Shown one piece after another: positions 18,301 through 25,923 of a stretch of DNA of 50,305 nt; positions within the stretch are counted from its first letter, which is position 1, and every line of letters starts with the position of its first letter. Position numbers and translations under genes: made by a program. The notes beneath the pieces are model-generated. The model was not told where the DNA came from. It made no database searches and saw only the letters and a program-made list of their open reading frames with translations. Source of the stretch: Melioribacter roseus (GTDB taxonomy: Bacteria > Bacteroidota > Ignavibacteria > Ignavibacteriales > Melioribacteraceae); contig DYLK01000020.1 in assembly GCA_020722065.1 (NCBI GenBank), forward strand, positions 1-50,305, written 5' to 3'.

Positions 18301-18819
18301 ACGGAGAAAAGTTTGCAGATTCGAACAAAATTGATAACCGAAATAAGAAATCAAACCGAATATAAACTTATTGACGATTTTATGATTTCAGAAGCAAATG
18401 AATCTAAAAATAGAAAAGCCGAAACAGAGGAAATTAATACAGATTTTTCATATCGCCCAATAAATAATATTGAAGTTGGATTAAAACTTTCTGTAGGTAG
18501 AACAGTTGACAATTTCCCAGAAAACCCAACCACAATAGATGCAAATATTCAATCAGTAAGAATTTTGTATTCAGTAATCAATAGTGGAAAACTTAGATTT
18601 GAGATAGAAAGACGCGAATTGACAACAAAAAATGTAAGTACAAGTATCCCTTTTGAAATTACACAAGGATTTAGCATTGGCAAAAACTTTATTCTCAGAA
18701 TTAACGCTGATTATAAAATTTCGGAAAATCTTCAAACAACACTTCTTTATTCAGGGAAAAAATACGGGAATAGCGATATAATACACTTATTACAAGCTGA
18801 AGCGAGAGCTTTTTTCTGA
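15358..18819 (+). CDS. Short SprA-like outer-membrane protein
   Basis: A 1153-residue protein with a signal peptide (ending NTSIFSQ). Residues about 145-230 read GSIIRGITIGSNQDATVNSG, then LNLSGKISEDVEIVAALTD, QPEGATE and KVFIELK, then GDFYLEEN. This follows the pattern at the start of the barrel of SprA, the giant T9SS translocon pore. True SprA is about 2400 residues, so this is roughly half length. The rest is strand-rich with a C-terminal aromatic residue (EARAFF), consistent with a barrel. The start is TTG, supported by the signal peptide. It lies 21 bases after der. It may be a SprA paralogue or a minimal form in this lineage; identity with SprA itself is not proven. Confidence 0.6.
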   Translation: MKIRIKNWLLLVIFINTSIFSQTIQFNLTKTDTFSVTCKIPNFLSEFNINPNSFKFYDLQKNPISPKYLFDSTSNSIVFDSIGVNSSNKILVRYSAVKIPLKKEVFHKKIVQVYDGIIPDSIVTSNFDNYKISNDAIFGEKLNRNGSIIRGITIGSNQDATVNSGMRLNLSGKISEDVEIVAALTDQSSPLQPEGATESIEEIDKVFIELKHKNANGTFGDFYLEENYGQFAKVNRKLQGLYGKVNFENQNGFFSYASQRGKYTTNEFYGQDGVQGAYLLYGENNEKEIIVIAGTEVVYVDGEKLNRGENNHYTIDYANSSITFTAKKIISKTSRIFVEFEYSDRKFGRSFLSGGGKTNLFDKKLMISASYFSENDNEKDPIDFTLSEDELEILSNAGNNPLNATISGVSLAAEDSNGVRNGNYTKVDSTINSNEFSYYVYQPENENAIYNVKFTFVGSGKGDYSKKSTLEYTFIGIGKGSYLPVVFLPLPQKKEIVNFLLTYQPTKNLLFNAEISGSNFDRNKFSVLDDEENKGFAWNLSTNYLIEDIKLLNSNFGRIDLNYRDRFIDEKYNSIEKLNSVDFSRNYNLNSQAGNSQILREFNLKYNKSENSEFGFFYGFLSEGDNFSSTRKRMNYHFGEKENYNLDLSWNRTDSKNLGISGNFTEIKLNSFYKIGIFKPMFSVLQEIKNDFIISGDTLINQSYNYSEIQPKIEIVNGKNFTLQMFYGYRNDKNPLKNKLENESVQQKYGVETQFNYDKNLRSNLNLSFQQRKYEKIFKQNGMLDNENLIIKSQTNYNIFSNLVSGDVFYSAATEKTAKLQKIFIPVPIGQGEYIYSGDLNLNGIAEEEEFEQVNENGNFTTMTIPTDELFPIVNLRFDVKFKLDFSKISNYNPIFKSMISPISSETFYRIDEKSKIINPINIYLMNQNYFLQDSTTINGSNFIQQDLFYQKNSSEFSARGRFLQRKFLNQYSNGTENGIKTEKSLQIRTKLITEIRNQTEYKLIDDFMISEANESKNRKAETEEINTDFSYRPINNIEVGLKLSVGRTVDNFPENPTTIDANIQSVRILYSVINSGKLRFEIERRELTTKNVSTSIPFEITQGFSIGKNFILRINADYKISENLQTTLLYSGKKYGNSDIIHLLQAEARAFF

Positions 18820-18837
18820 TAAATAAAGAAAATGTAT

Positions 18838-18855
18838 TTGTAACTTATTTGTAAT
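18838..18855 (+). promoter_or_regulatory. Pho-box-like direct repeat upstream of the response regulator
   Basis: TTGTAAC-TTAT-TTGTAAT: two 7-mers repeated every 11 bp, the spacing used by OmpR/PhoB-family dimers. An A+T-rich hexamer (TAATTT) lies about 10 bases downstream, where a -10 element would be expected. A closely similar site precedes the TonB receptor gene. Confidence 0.5.
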
Positions 18856-18903
18856 TAGTTTCGGTTAATTTTTTAACACAAAATTAATCTTAAAGGTGAG
18901 ATA

Positions 18904-19587
18904 GTGAAGAAGATTTTAATTGCTGAAGATGACATTGATATCAGAGAGATAATTGAATTTAATTTGCAAAATGCTGGATATTCAACAATTCCAGTTAAAA
19001 ATGGACTTGAAGTTCTTGAACAAATAAATAAAATGCCCGATTTGATTTTGCTTGATATAAATATGCCTGGTTTGAATGGATTTGAAGTGTGCACAAAAAT
19101 TCGTGAAAACACAAAATTTGATGAAATACCAATAATATTTATCACAGCCCGTGATGAAGAAATTGATGAATTGCGTGGACTTTCACTTGGTGCTAACGAT
19201 TACATAACAAAACCTTTTTCACCTGCAAAAATTCTTGCAAGAATAAAAACACATCTGCGAAAAGCAAAAATGCCGAATCAAAATAGCATTTCTTTTACAA
19301 CCGAAGATGGAATTCTTGAAATAAACGAGGAAAAATATATTGTTGTTGTAAACAATGAAAAGTATGATTTACCAAAAAAAGAGTTTGACTTGCTTTATTA
19401 TCTTGCTAAAAATATGGGAAGAGTTTTTGATAGAGAAAACATTTTGAATAACGTTTGGGGCTTAAATGTTTATGTAAGTGATAGAACGATTGATGTTCAT
19501 ATTCGAAGAATTCGTAAAAGATTAGGGGTTTTTGGGAAATATATTGAAACAATAAAAGGTGTTGGGTACAAATTTTCACAAATCTAA
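18904..19587 (+). CDS. OmpR/PhoB-family response regulator
   Basis: A 227-residue two-component regulator. The receiver domain has the acidic pair Asp9-Asp10, the phosphoacceptor Asp51 in LLDINMPG, FITAR with the conserved Thr, and the Lys of YITKPF. The C-terminal winged helix runs from LPKKEFDLLYYLA to GVGYKFSQI, with the DNA-recognition region SDRTIDVHIRRIRKRLG. The start is GTG with an AAGGTGAG ribosome site ahead of it. No histidine kinase is adjacent. The 11-bp repeats upstream of this gene and of the next one suggest autoregulation and direct control of the receptor. The resemblance of those sites to PhoP/PhoB boxes makes a phosphate-type signal possible, but the signal is not shown by the sequence. 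Confidence 0.9.
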   Translation: MKKILIAEDDIDIREIIEFNLQNAGYSTIPVKNGLEVLEQINKMPDLILLDINMPGLNGFEVCTKIRENTKFDEIPIIFITARDEEIDELRGLSLGANDYITKPFSPAKILARIKTHLRKAKMPNQNSISFTTEDGILEINEEKYIVVVNNEKYDLPKKEFDLLYYLAKNMGRVFDRENILNNVWGLNVYVSDRTIDVHIRRIRKRLGVFGKYIETIKGVGYKFSQI

Positions 19588-19589
19588 TA

Positions 19590-19607
19590 TTGTAACTTCT
19601 TGTTAAT
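19590..19607 (+). promoter_or_regulatory. Pho-box-like direct repeat upstream of the TonB receptor
   Basis: TTGTAAC-TTCT-TGTTAAT has the same first 7-mer and the same 11-bp periodicity as the site before the response regulator gene. TAATAT follows seven bases downstream and could be the -10 element, as in promoters where the activator replaces the -35 contact. Confidence 0.5.
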
Positions 19608-19640
19608 AGTGATTTAATATAAGGTTAAGACTTAGCTAAC

Positions 19641-19687
19641 CTTCTCCTTCTAATTTTGGGCTCATTTATTTTATTATAAAGGAGAAG
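19641..19687 (+). promoter_or_regulatory. RNA leader hairpin that can mask the receptor's ribosome site
   Basis: CTTCTCCTT (19641-19649) is the exact reverse complement of AAGGAGAAG (19679-19687), which contains the Shine-Dalgarno AGGAG of the TonB receptor gene. Pairing would give a 9-bp stem with a 29-base A/U-rich loop and hide the ribosome site. A second inverted repeat, AAGGTTA (19621-19627) with TAACCTT (19637-19643), shares three bases with the first arm, so the two stems exclude each other if both are transcribed. Confidence 0.5.
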
Positions 19688-19692
19688 TGGGA

Positions 19693-22554
19693 TTGAAAAC
19701 TAATTTATTCACAATCATTTTGAGTTTGTTTTTGCTAACAAATTCAATTCTATCTCAAGAAAAAGGGATAGTTTATGGCAAAGTAGTTGACGCAAAGAGT
19801 GGTGAATCATTACTTGGCGTAAATATTATCTTACAAGGAACAACTTTAGGTGCAGCATCTGATTTAGATGGCGAGTACATCATCAAAAATATTCCCGTAG
19901 GTGAATATTCTATTATTTATTCAATGGTTGGTTTCGAAAAGAAGATAATCAGTAATGTAATGATTGAGAAAGGAAAATCTTTAAAGCTTGATATTACATT
20001 ATCTGAAGAAACTTTTGAAACGGCTGAAGTAATAATAACAGCCAAAGCAATAACAAGTTCTGAAGCAGGTTTATTGATAAAACGACAAAAATCAAATTCA
20101 ATAAGTGATGCAGTTGGTTCAGAGCAAATTGGGAAAAGCGGTGGGAGCAATGCAGCAGAAGCTGTAAAGCAAATAACTGGTGCTTCAATTTTTAATGGCG
20201 AAGATGTTTTCGTCCGAGGTTTGGGAGATAGATACACAAGTACAAACTTGAACGGAGCCCAAATCCCAAGTGTCGATCCTTACAAACAAAATTCCTCAAT
20301 AGATATCATTCCATCAAGTATGATTGATAACGTTCAGGTTGTTAAATCATTTACTCCAGATAAACGCGGTGATTTTTCAGGCGGAATTGTTGATATTGAG
20401 ACAAAAAGTTTTCCAGACAGATTTACATTAGCATTTACTTCGAAAGCAAGTTCGATTAATGGTTTAACATTCTCAGAAAATGGTTTAGCATCAGATGCAA
20501 GTTCTACCGATTGGCTTGGAATGGATGACGGAAAACGTGCATTACCTTCATTTTTAGAAAATACGACCTATGTTGCAAACCCAGGCGGAGCTTCCCAAGA
20601 TTCTGAAATTGCATCTGAAATGGATAAAGTAACAAATGCTTTTAATCCAGAAATGTCGCCACATAAATTTGTAGTTCCTATTAATCAAGATTATGCACTT
20701 TCTTATGGTGATCAGTACACTTTATTTGGAAATACATTAGGTGTAATTGCAAGCGTTACATATAAAAATGGTTTTTCAGGTTATACAAATGGGGAAATTA
20801 ATCGTTGGGCACGCGGCGTTGTTGATCCAACAAAAACACAGTTAGATAACACATATTCAATGTCTGACACGAAAGTTACAAATAATGTTTTGTTAACTAC
20901 AATGGCGAAAATTTCGTATAAATTGAATAATCAGAACATAATTACACTAAATTCCCAATTCAACCAAAATGGGGAATCGGTTTCAAGATATCTATCAGGT
21001 TCATATCCTTATGATTTAGACCCAGAATGGTTATATGAAGCGAGAACTATTCAATATAAAGAACGTTCTTTGGAATCTTACCAATTAAATGGCGAGCATA
21101 GATTTGTTGATTTATTTGACGGTAATTTTGATTGGAGACTTTCTTATCAAAAATCTTTGCAAAATGACCCCGATACAAGATTTTTCTACAATTTTATGAC
21201 TGATGATTCAGTTTACGGGATCAAAACAAATCTAATGCCTGAAAGATATTTTAGAAATACTGATGAAGATCAAATTGAATTTCAAAGCGACTTTACAATA
21301 CCTTTTCAGCAATGGAGCGATTTGAATTCTGCTTTCAAAATAGGTGGTTTTTTATCTCAAAAACAAAGAACATTTACTGAAAGAAGATTTTCTTATCAGC
21401 CAACTTCAAAAATTGGGACATATTTCCGAAATGAAAACGGGAATATTGATGCTTTATTTTCAGAAAAATATCTTGGTTGGGTAAGAACTGATACACTTGC
21501 AAACGGAACAATTCAAAATATTCTCCCAATTTATATCCAAGAAACGGATCAATCATCAAACAATTATGATGGTGAAAGCAACATTTATGCAGGTTATGCA
21601 ATGGTTGATTTGGGAATTCTCTCAAATTTACGAATGATTGCTGGAGCTAGAATTGAAAATACGAGAATGCAAACATTTTCTGCTACAGATAATACTATAA
21701 TCGGGGAAATAAAAACAAGCGATGTTTTGCCTTCTTTCAATTTGATTTATACACCATTTGAAAATACAAACATTAGATTTTCTTATGGAAAAACGTTAGC
21801 AAGACCAACTTTTAGAGAAATCTCACCTTTTACAAGTTACGATTTTAATGGTGGAGATACTTACATTGGCAACCCAGATTTAGAAAGAACAACAATAGAT
21901 AACCTTGATTTACGGTTTGAATGGTTCATAAAAGCTGGTGAAATTATTGCAATTAGTGGATATTACAAGGAATTTAGAAATCCAATAGAAATTATGATTC
22001 AAGACGCAGTTAATAGTGTTTTAACTTGGACAAATGTTGAGAAAGCTAAAGTAATGGGAATAGAATTTGAAACAAGAAAGAAACTTGATTTCATTCATCC
22101 TTATTTCAATGATTTTACTTTAGGTGGTAATTTCTCATACATTTATTCAGAAGTTCAAATTCCTGAATCAGAGTTACTAGTTTTAAGAGCTTATGACCCA
22201 GAAGCAAAAGATACTCGTCCATTTACTGGTCAATCTCCCTATTTAATAAATGTATTTTTAGGATATGATAACTACGATGCCGGTTTTTCATCAAACTTAT
22301 ATTTCAATGCATTTGGCAAAAGACTATTTGCCCTTGGCTCAGTTGGTGCCCCAGATGTATATGAACAATCGTTCAATCTATTAAATTTTTCTGCATCACA
22401 AAGAATTTCCGAAAACTTCTCAATTACCATTGGGATAAAAAATATTCTTGATGATTCCATTACTCAAATACAAGAGTTCAAAGGAAGGGAATATATATAT
22501 AATAACCACTTTAATGGAAGAAGTTACGATTTTGGTTTAAAATTTAACTTATAA
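19693..22554 (+). CDS. TonB-dependent outer-membrane receptor with carboxypeptidase-like domain
   Basis: About 953 residues. A signal peptide (ending NSILSQ) is followed by a CarboxypepD_reg-like beta-sandwich (about residues 24-110, GKVVDAKSGESLLGVNI onward), a plug domain (about 130-235, with VFVRGLGDRYTSTNLNG and GDFSGGIVDIETK), and a barrel ending in SYDFGLKFNL. Such receptors import large or scarce substrates using TonB energy. The substrate is not evident. TTG at 19693 is chosen over the in-frame GTG at 19687 because AGGAG is 8 bases from the TTG but only 2 from the GTG. Upstream sit a Pho-box-like repeat and an anti-Shine-Dalgarno hairpin, so it is probably regulated at both levels. 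The secreted duplicated protein follows after 17 bases and may be a surface partner. Confidence 0.9.
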   Translation: MKTNLFTIILSLFLLTNSILSQEKGIVYGKVVDAKSGESLLGVNIILQGTTLGAASDLDGEYIIKNIPVGEYSIIYSMVGFEKKIISNVMIEKGKSLKLDITLSEETFETAEVIITAKAITSSEAGLLIKRQKSNSISDAVGSEQIGKSGGSNAAEAVKQITGASIFNGEDVFVRGLGDRYTSTNLNGAQIPSVDPYKQNSSIDIIPSSMIDNVQVVKSFTPDKRGDFSGGIVDIETKSFPDRFTLAFTSKASSINGLTFSENGLASDASSTDWLGMDDGKRALPSFLENTTYVANPGGASQDSEIASEMDKVTNAFNPEMSPHKFVVPINQDYALSYGDQYTLFGNTLGVIASVTYKNGFSGYTNGEINRWARGVVDPTKTQLDNTYSMSDTKVTNNVLLTTMAKISYKLNNQNIITLNSQFNQNGESVSRYLSGSYPYDLDPEWLYEARTIQYKERSLESYQLNGEHRFVDLFDGNFDWRLSYQKSLQNDPDTRFFYNFMTDDSVYGIKTNLMPERYFRNTDEDQIEFQSDFTIPFQQWSDLNSAFKIGGFLSQKQRTFTERRFSYQPTSKIGTYFRNENGNIDALFSEKYLGWVRTDTLANGTIQNILPIYIQETDQSSNNYDGESNIYAGYAMVDLGILSNLRMIAGARIENTRMQTFSATDNTIIGEIKTSDVLPSFNLIYTPFENTNIRFSYGKTLARPTFREISPFTSYDFNGGDTYIGNPDLERTTIDNLDLRFEWFIKAGEIIAISGYYKEFRNPIEIMIQDAVNSVLTWTNVEKAKVMGIEFETRKKLDFIHPYFNDFTLGGNFSYIYSEVQIPESELLVLRAYDPEAKDTRPFTGQSPYLINVFLGYDNYDAGFSSNLYFNAFGKRLFALGSVGAPDVYEQSFNLLNFSASQRISENFSITIGIKNILDDSITQIQEFKGREYIYNNHFNGRSYDFGLKFNL

Positions 22555-22571
22555 CAAAATAAAGGATAGCA

Positions 22572-25514
22572 ATGAAAAAAAGTACATTATTCTTGGTAAA
22601 TTTGATGCTTTTTGCATCATTATTTGCACAAACATCTGGCTTCTTTAATGCAGTAAATTACAAAGGAGCGTTTGGAAGCAGTAACTGGCTAAAAGGATGG
22701 ACAGCCTTAGACCATTATGGATATTTGGCACCAGAAACAACAAGTAGCAGCGAAGTAACAGTAACAGATGCAGATATCAATCCAGGCGATGTGGTCTATT
22801 GGACAGCAGACAAAACCTATATATTAAATGGATTTGTCTATGTAGAAGATGGAGCAGTGTTAAACATCGAAGCGGGAACAGTAATAAAAGGTAAAGCAGG
22901 TCAAGGGGAAAGTGCAAGTGCCTTAGTAATAGCCCAAGGTGGAAAAATCTATGCAGAAGGAACAGCAACAAGCCCAATCATCTTTACAGGCGAAAGCGAT
23001 GATGTAAACAATCCAAACGATTTACCATTGCCAACCTCAAATTTATGGGGAGGTTTAATCCTCTTAGGCAAAGCACGAATCAACACAACAAGTGGAGTAG
23101 GGAATATCGAAGGCTTACCAGTAAATGAAAAAAGTCAATATGGTGGAGAAGATGATCACGATAATAGTGGAGTATTGCGTTATGTATCAATCCGACACGG
23201 AGGAACAGATATCGGTTCAGGCAACGAAATCAACGGATTAACATTGGGAGCCGTAGGAGATGGAACAACAATAGAATATATAGAAGTATTTAACAATAAT
23301 GATGACGGCTATGAATGGTTTGGCGGCACAGTAAATTGTAAATATTTAGTAAGTGCCTTCAACGGAGATGATGCATTTGACCACGATGAAGGAATTCGTA
23401 GCAAAATGCAATTTCTATTTGCAATACAAGATTCAGAAATGGGAAATCACTTAGGCGAACATGACGGAGGAACAGTTCCAGAAGATGGCGAACCTTATGC
23501 CTTCCCACAAATCTACAATGCAACATTCTTAGGAAGTGGAGTAAATTCGACAAATCCAGATAACTCAAATTTATTTAAGTTACGAGATTTCTGGGGCGGA
23601 TTGTACAACAATAGTATCTTCGGAGATTTTGCAGGCAATGCAATGGATGTAGAAGATTTAGCCACAGGCAATGATAGTAGATTAAGATTAGAAAATGGAG
23701 GAATAGTATTCAAAAATAACATCTGGTTTGATTTTGGAGCAGGCAATACATTCGCAGAATTAGGAGATCACGAATGGGAAGCCGCATATTTATCAGATGC
23801 AGCCAATGGCAATACAATAGAAAATCCAGGGTTGAAATCAATAACAAGAACATCTTCAACAGAAAGTTTAGACCCACGACCAACTGCTGGTGGTCCAGCT
23901 TATCAAAATTTGACACCTTTAACAGATGACTTCTTTGATGCAGTAAATTACAAAGGAGCGTTTGGAAGCAGTAACTGGCTAAAAGGATGGACAGCCTTAG
24001 ACCATTATGGATATTTGGCACCAGAAACAACAAGTAGCAGCGAAGTAACAGTAACAGATGCAGATATCAATCCAGGCGATGTGGTCTATTGGACAGCAGA
24101 CAAAACCTATATATTAAATGGATTTGTCTATGTAGAAGATGGAGCAGTGTTAAACATCGAAGCGGGAACAGTAATAAAAGGTAAAGCAGGTCAAGGGGAA
24201 AGTGCAAGTGCCTTAGTAATAGCCCAAGGTGGAAAAATCTATGCAGAAGGAACAGCAACAAGCCCAATCATCTTTACAGGCGAAAGCGATGATGTAAACA
24301 ATCCAAACGATTTACCATTGCCAACCTCAAATTTATGGGGAGGTTTAATCCTCTTAGGCAAAGCACGAATCAACACAACAAGTGGAGTAGGGAATATCGA
24401 AGGCTTACCAGTAAATGAAAAAAGTCAATATGGTGGAGAAGATGATCACGATAATAGTGGAGTATTGCGTTATGTATCAATCCGACACGGAGGAACAGAT
24501 ATCGGTTCAGGCAACGAAATCAACGGATTAACATTGGGAGCCGTAGGAGATGGAACAACAATAGAATATATAGAAGTATTTAACAATAATGATGACGGCT
24601 ATGAATGGTTTGGCGGCACAGTAAATTGTAAATATTTAGTAAGTGCCTTCAACGGAGATGATGCATTTGACCACGATGAAGGAATTCGTAGCAAAATGCA
24701 ATTTCTATTTGCAATACAAGATTCAGAAATGGGAAATCACTTAGGCGAACATGACGGAGGAACAGTTCCAGAAGATGGCGAACCTTATGCCTTCCCACAA
24801 ATCTACAATGCAACATTCTTAGGAAGTGGAGTAAATTCGACAAATCCAGATAACTCAAATTTATTTAAGTTACGAGATTTCTGGGGCGGATTGTACAACA
24901 ATAGTATCTTCGGAGATTTTGCAGGCAATGCAATGGATGTAGAAGATTTAGCCACAGGCAATGATAGTAGATTAAGATTAGAAAATGGAGGAATAGTATT
25001 CAAAAATAACATCTGGTTTGATTTTGGAGCAGGCAATACATTCGCAGAATTAGGAGATCACGAATGGGAAGCCGCATATTTATCAGATGCAGCCAATGGC
25101 AATACAATAGAAAATCCAGGGTTGAAATCAATAACAAGAACATCTTCAACAGAAAGTTTAGACCCACGACCAACTGCTGGTGGTCCAGCTTATCAAAATT
25201 TGACACCAATAGTTTCGGTTGAAAATATTTCTTTCGAAGATGTAAACCCAACTGACTTTGCATTAAATCAAAATTATCCTAATCCATTTAACCCTTCAAC
25301 AGTTATTAATTTTGAATTAAAATCAAATTCAAATATTTCGTTGAAAGTTTATAATGTTCTTGGAGCTGAAGTTGCTACTTTAGTAAATGGAAATTATGCA
25401 GCTGGAAAATATAATGTAACATTTGATGCTTCAAAATTATCTTCAGGAGTTTATTTCTATAGATTACAAGCTGGCAATTTTATTGAAACAAAGAAAATGG
25501 TTCTTCTCAAGTGA
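22572..25514 (+). CDS. Secreted T9SS cargo protein of two identical 430-residue units
   Basis: A 980-residue protein: signal peptide (ending LFAQ), two tandem units that are identical in sequence from AVNYKGAFGSSNWLKGW to PAYQNLTP, and a type A T9SS sorting domain with NQNYPNPFNPST and the ending KKMVLLK. Each unit carries glycine- and asparagine-rich rungs (WGGLILLGKARI, YVSIRHGGTDIGSGNEI, TIEYIEVFNNNDDGYEW) typical of a right-handed beta-helix, and many Asp residues that could bind divalent ions. Homologous single-unit proteins occur in Bacteroidetes/Ignavibacteria without a known function. The units are richer in G+C and in C-ending codons than the tail. It probably forms an operon with the TonB receptor ahead of it and is secreted by the T9SS. 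Confidence 0.85.
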   Translation: MKKSTLFLVNLMLFASLFAQTSGFFNAVNYKGAFGSSNWLKGWTALDHYGYLAPETTSSSEVTVTDADINPGDVVYWTADKTYILNGFVYVEDGAVLNIEAGTVIKGKAGQGESASALVIAQGGKIYAEGTATSPIIFTGESDDVNNPNDLPLPTSNLWGGLILLGKARINTTSGVGNIEGLPVNEKSQYGGEDDHDNSGVLRYVSIRHGGTDIGSGNEINGLTLGAVGDGTTIEYIEVFNNNDDGYEWFGGTVNCKYLVSAFNGDDAFDHDEGIRSKMQFLFAIQDSEMGNHLGEHDGGTVPEDGEPYAFPQIYNATFLGSGVNSTNPDNSNLFKLRDFWGGLYNNSIFGDFAGNAMDVEDLATGNDSRLRLENGGIVFKNNIWFDFGAGNTFAELGDHEWEAAYLSDAANGNTIENPGLKSITRTSSTESLDPRPTAGGPAYQNLTPLTDDFFDAVNYKGAFGSSNWLKGWTALDHYGYLAPETTSSSEVTVTDADINPGDVVYWTADKTYILNGFVYVEDGAVLNIEAGTVIKGKAGQGESASALVIAQGGKIYAEGTATSPIIFTGESDDVNNPNDLPLPTSNLWGGLILLGKARINTTSGVGNIEGLPVNEKSQYGGEDDHDNSGVLRYVSIRHGGTDIGSGNEINGLTLGAVGDGTTIEYIEVFNNNDDGYEWFGGTVNCKYLVSAFNGDDAFDHDEGIRSKMQFLFAIQDSEMGNHLGEHDGGTVPEDGEPYAFPQIYNATFLGSGVNSTNPDNSNLFKLRDFWGGLYNNSIFGDFAGNAMDVEDLATGNDSRLRLENGGIVFKNNIWFDFGAGNTFAELGDHEWEAAYLSDAANGNTIENPGLKSITRTSSTESLDPRPTAGGPAYQNLTPIVSVENISFEDVNPTDFALNQNYPNPFNPSTVINFELKSNSNISLKVYNVLGAEVATLVNGNYAAGKYNVTFDASKLSSGVYFYRLQAGNFIETKKMVLLK
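22651..23917 (+). repeat. Tandem duplication, unit 1 (1290-bp period)
   Basis: By eye this unit matches the second unit base for base over about 1267 bp; the copies are offset by exactly 1290 bp (430 codons) and joined by a short variable linker. No difference was found in the stretches compared. Confidence 0.9.
23941..25207 (+). repeat. Tandem duplication, unit 2 (1290-bp period)
   Basis: Second copy of the unit at 22651-23917. It diverges immediately after the shared TTTGACACC, where the T9SS tail begins. Confidence 0.9.
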
Positions 25515-25554
25515 TCAGTGATGAGTAATCAGTAAAAAATAAATTATTATTATA

Positions 25555-25590
25555 AAACCTCTGTTGGAGAAATTCTTCAGAGGTTTTTTT
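25555..25590 (+). terminator. Terminator after the duplicated secreted-protein gene
   Basis: AAACCTCTG pairs with CAGAGGTTT across a 14-base loop, followed by a run of T. It is about 40 bases past the stop codon. Confidence 0.8.
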
Positions 25591-25600
25591 ATGTTAAACT

Positions 25601-25640
25601 AAAGATGAACTCCACCCCTTCAAGGTGGGGTTCATCTTTT
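25601..25640. terminator. Long near-perfect hairpin, likely second terminator
   Basis: AAAGATGAAC and CCACC pair with GGTGG and GTTCATCTTT, giving about 17 pairs with one G-U wobble and a 7-base loop. It has A and T runs at both ends and could stop transcription from either side. Confidence 0.7.
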
Positions 25641-25692
25641 TAAACTAAATGATAGTTCTCAGTTTATAGATTAAGTTTTTAATTATTTTGTA

Positions 25693-25714
25693 GAACAGAC
25701 GTTCGCTTCTGTTC
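25693..25714. repeat. REP-like hairpin (GAACAGA ... TCTGTTC)
   Basis: GAACAGA and TCTGTTC are a 7-bp inverted pair around CGTTCGCT. It lies about 30 bases ahead of another REP-like hairpin in the same island. Confidence 0.45.
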
Positions 25715-25743
25715 GTTTGAATTAACCATTAAATCATCTTTTT

Positions 25744-25771
25744 TTGTCAGACGAGGACGTCTGACCTACCG
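25744..25771 (+). repeat. 28-bp REP-like palindrome, copy 1
   Basis: GTCAGACG-AGGA-CGTCTGAC is a perfect 8-bp stem with a 4-base loop, followed by CTACCG. The whole 28-bp element, including its flanks, recurs exactly, inverted, at the window's right edge. Confidence 0.8.
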
Positions 25772-25791
25772 AAAGCAAATGATTTATGCTA

Positions 25792-25923
25792 TGTCATACT
25801 GAGCGAATGCGAAGTATCTTGAGAAATTAGGAATTACGAATTATGGATTAAAGTAACTCAGATTGCTTGCAATCTGAAAAACTGATTACGGATTAAAGAT
25901 TCTTCCCTTCGTTCAGAATGACA
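25792..25923. mobile_element. MITE-like element with 28-bp inverted arms
   Basis: The left arm (25792-25820, starting TGTCATACTGAGCGAA) is an imperfect reverse complement of the right arm (25896-25923, ending TTCAGAATGACA). About 75 bases lie between the arms, including the small palindrome CAGATTGCTTGCAATCTG. There is no coding capacity, so any movement would depend on a transposase elsewhere. The arms resemble a sequence often dispersed in genomes of this group. Confidence 0.5.

Noticed and set aside
19621-19643. AAGGTTA/TAACCTT hairpin as a terminator for the response regulator gene
   Set aside because: No T run follows; it lies within the receptor's promoter/leader and overlaps the masking arm, so a regulatory role is more likely.
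22777-25263. Leucine- and histidine-rich minus-strand frames within the duplicated units
   Set aside because: They appear as identical pairs only because the two units are identical, and they oppose a clear secreted-protein gene. They are antisense shadows.
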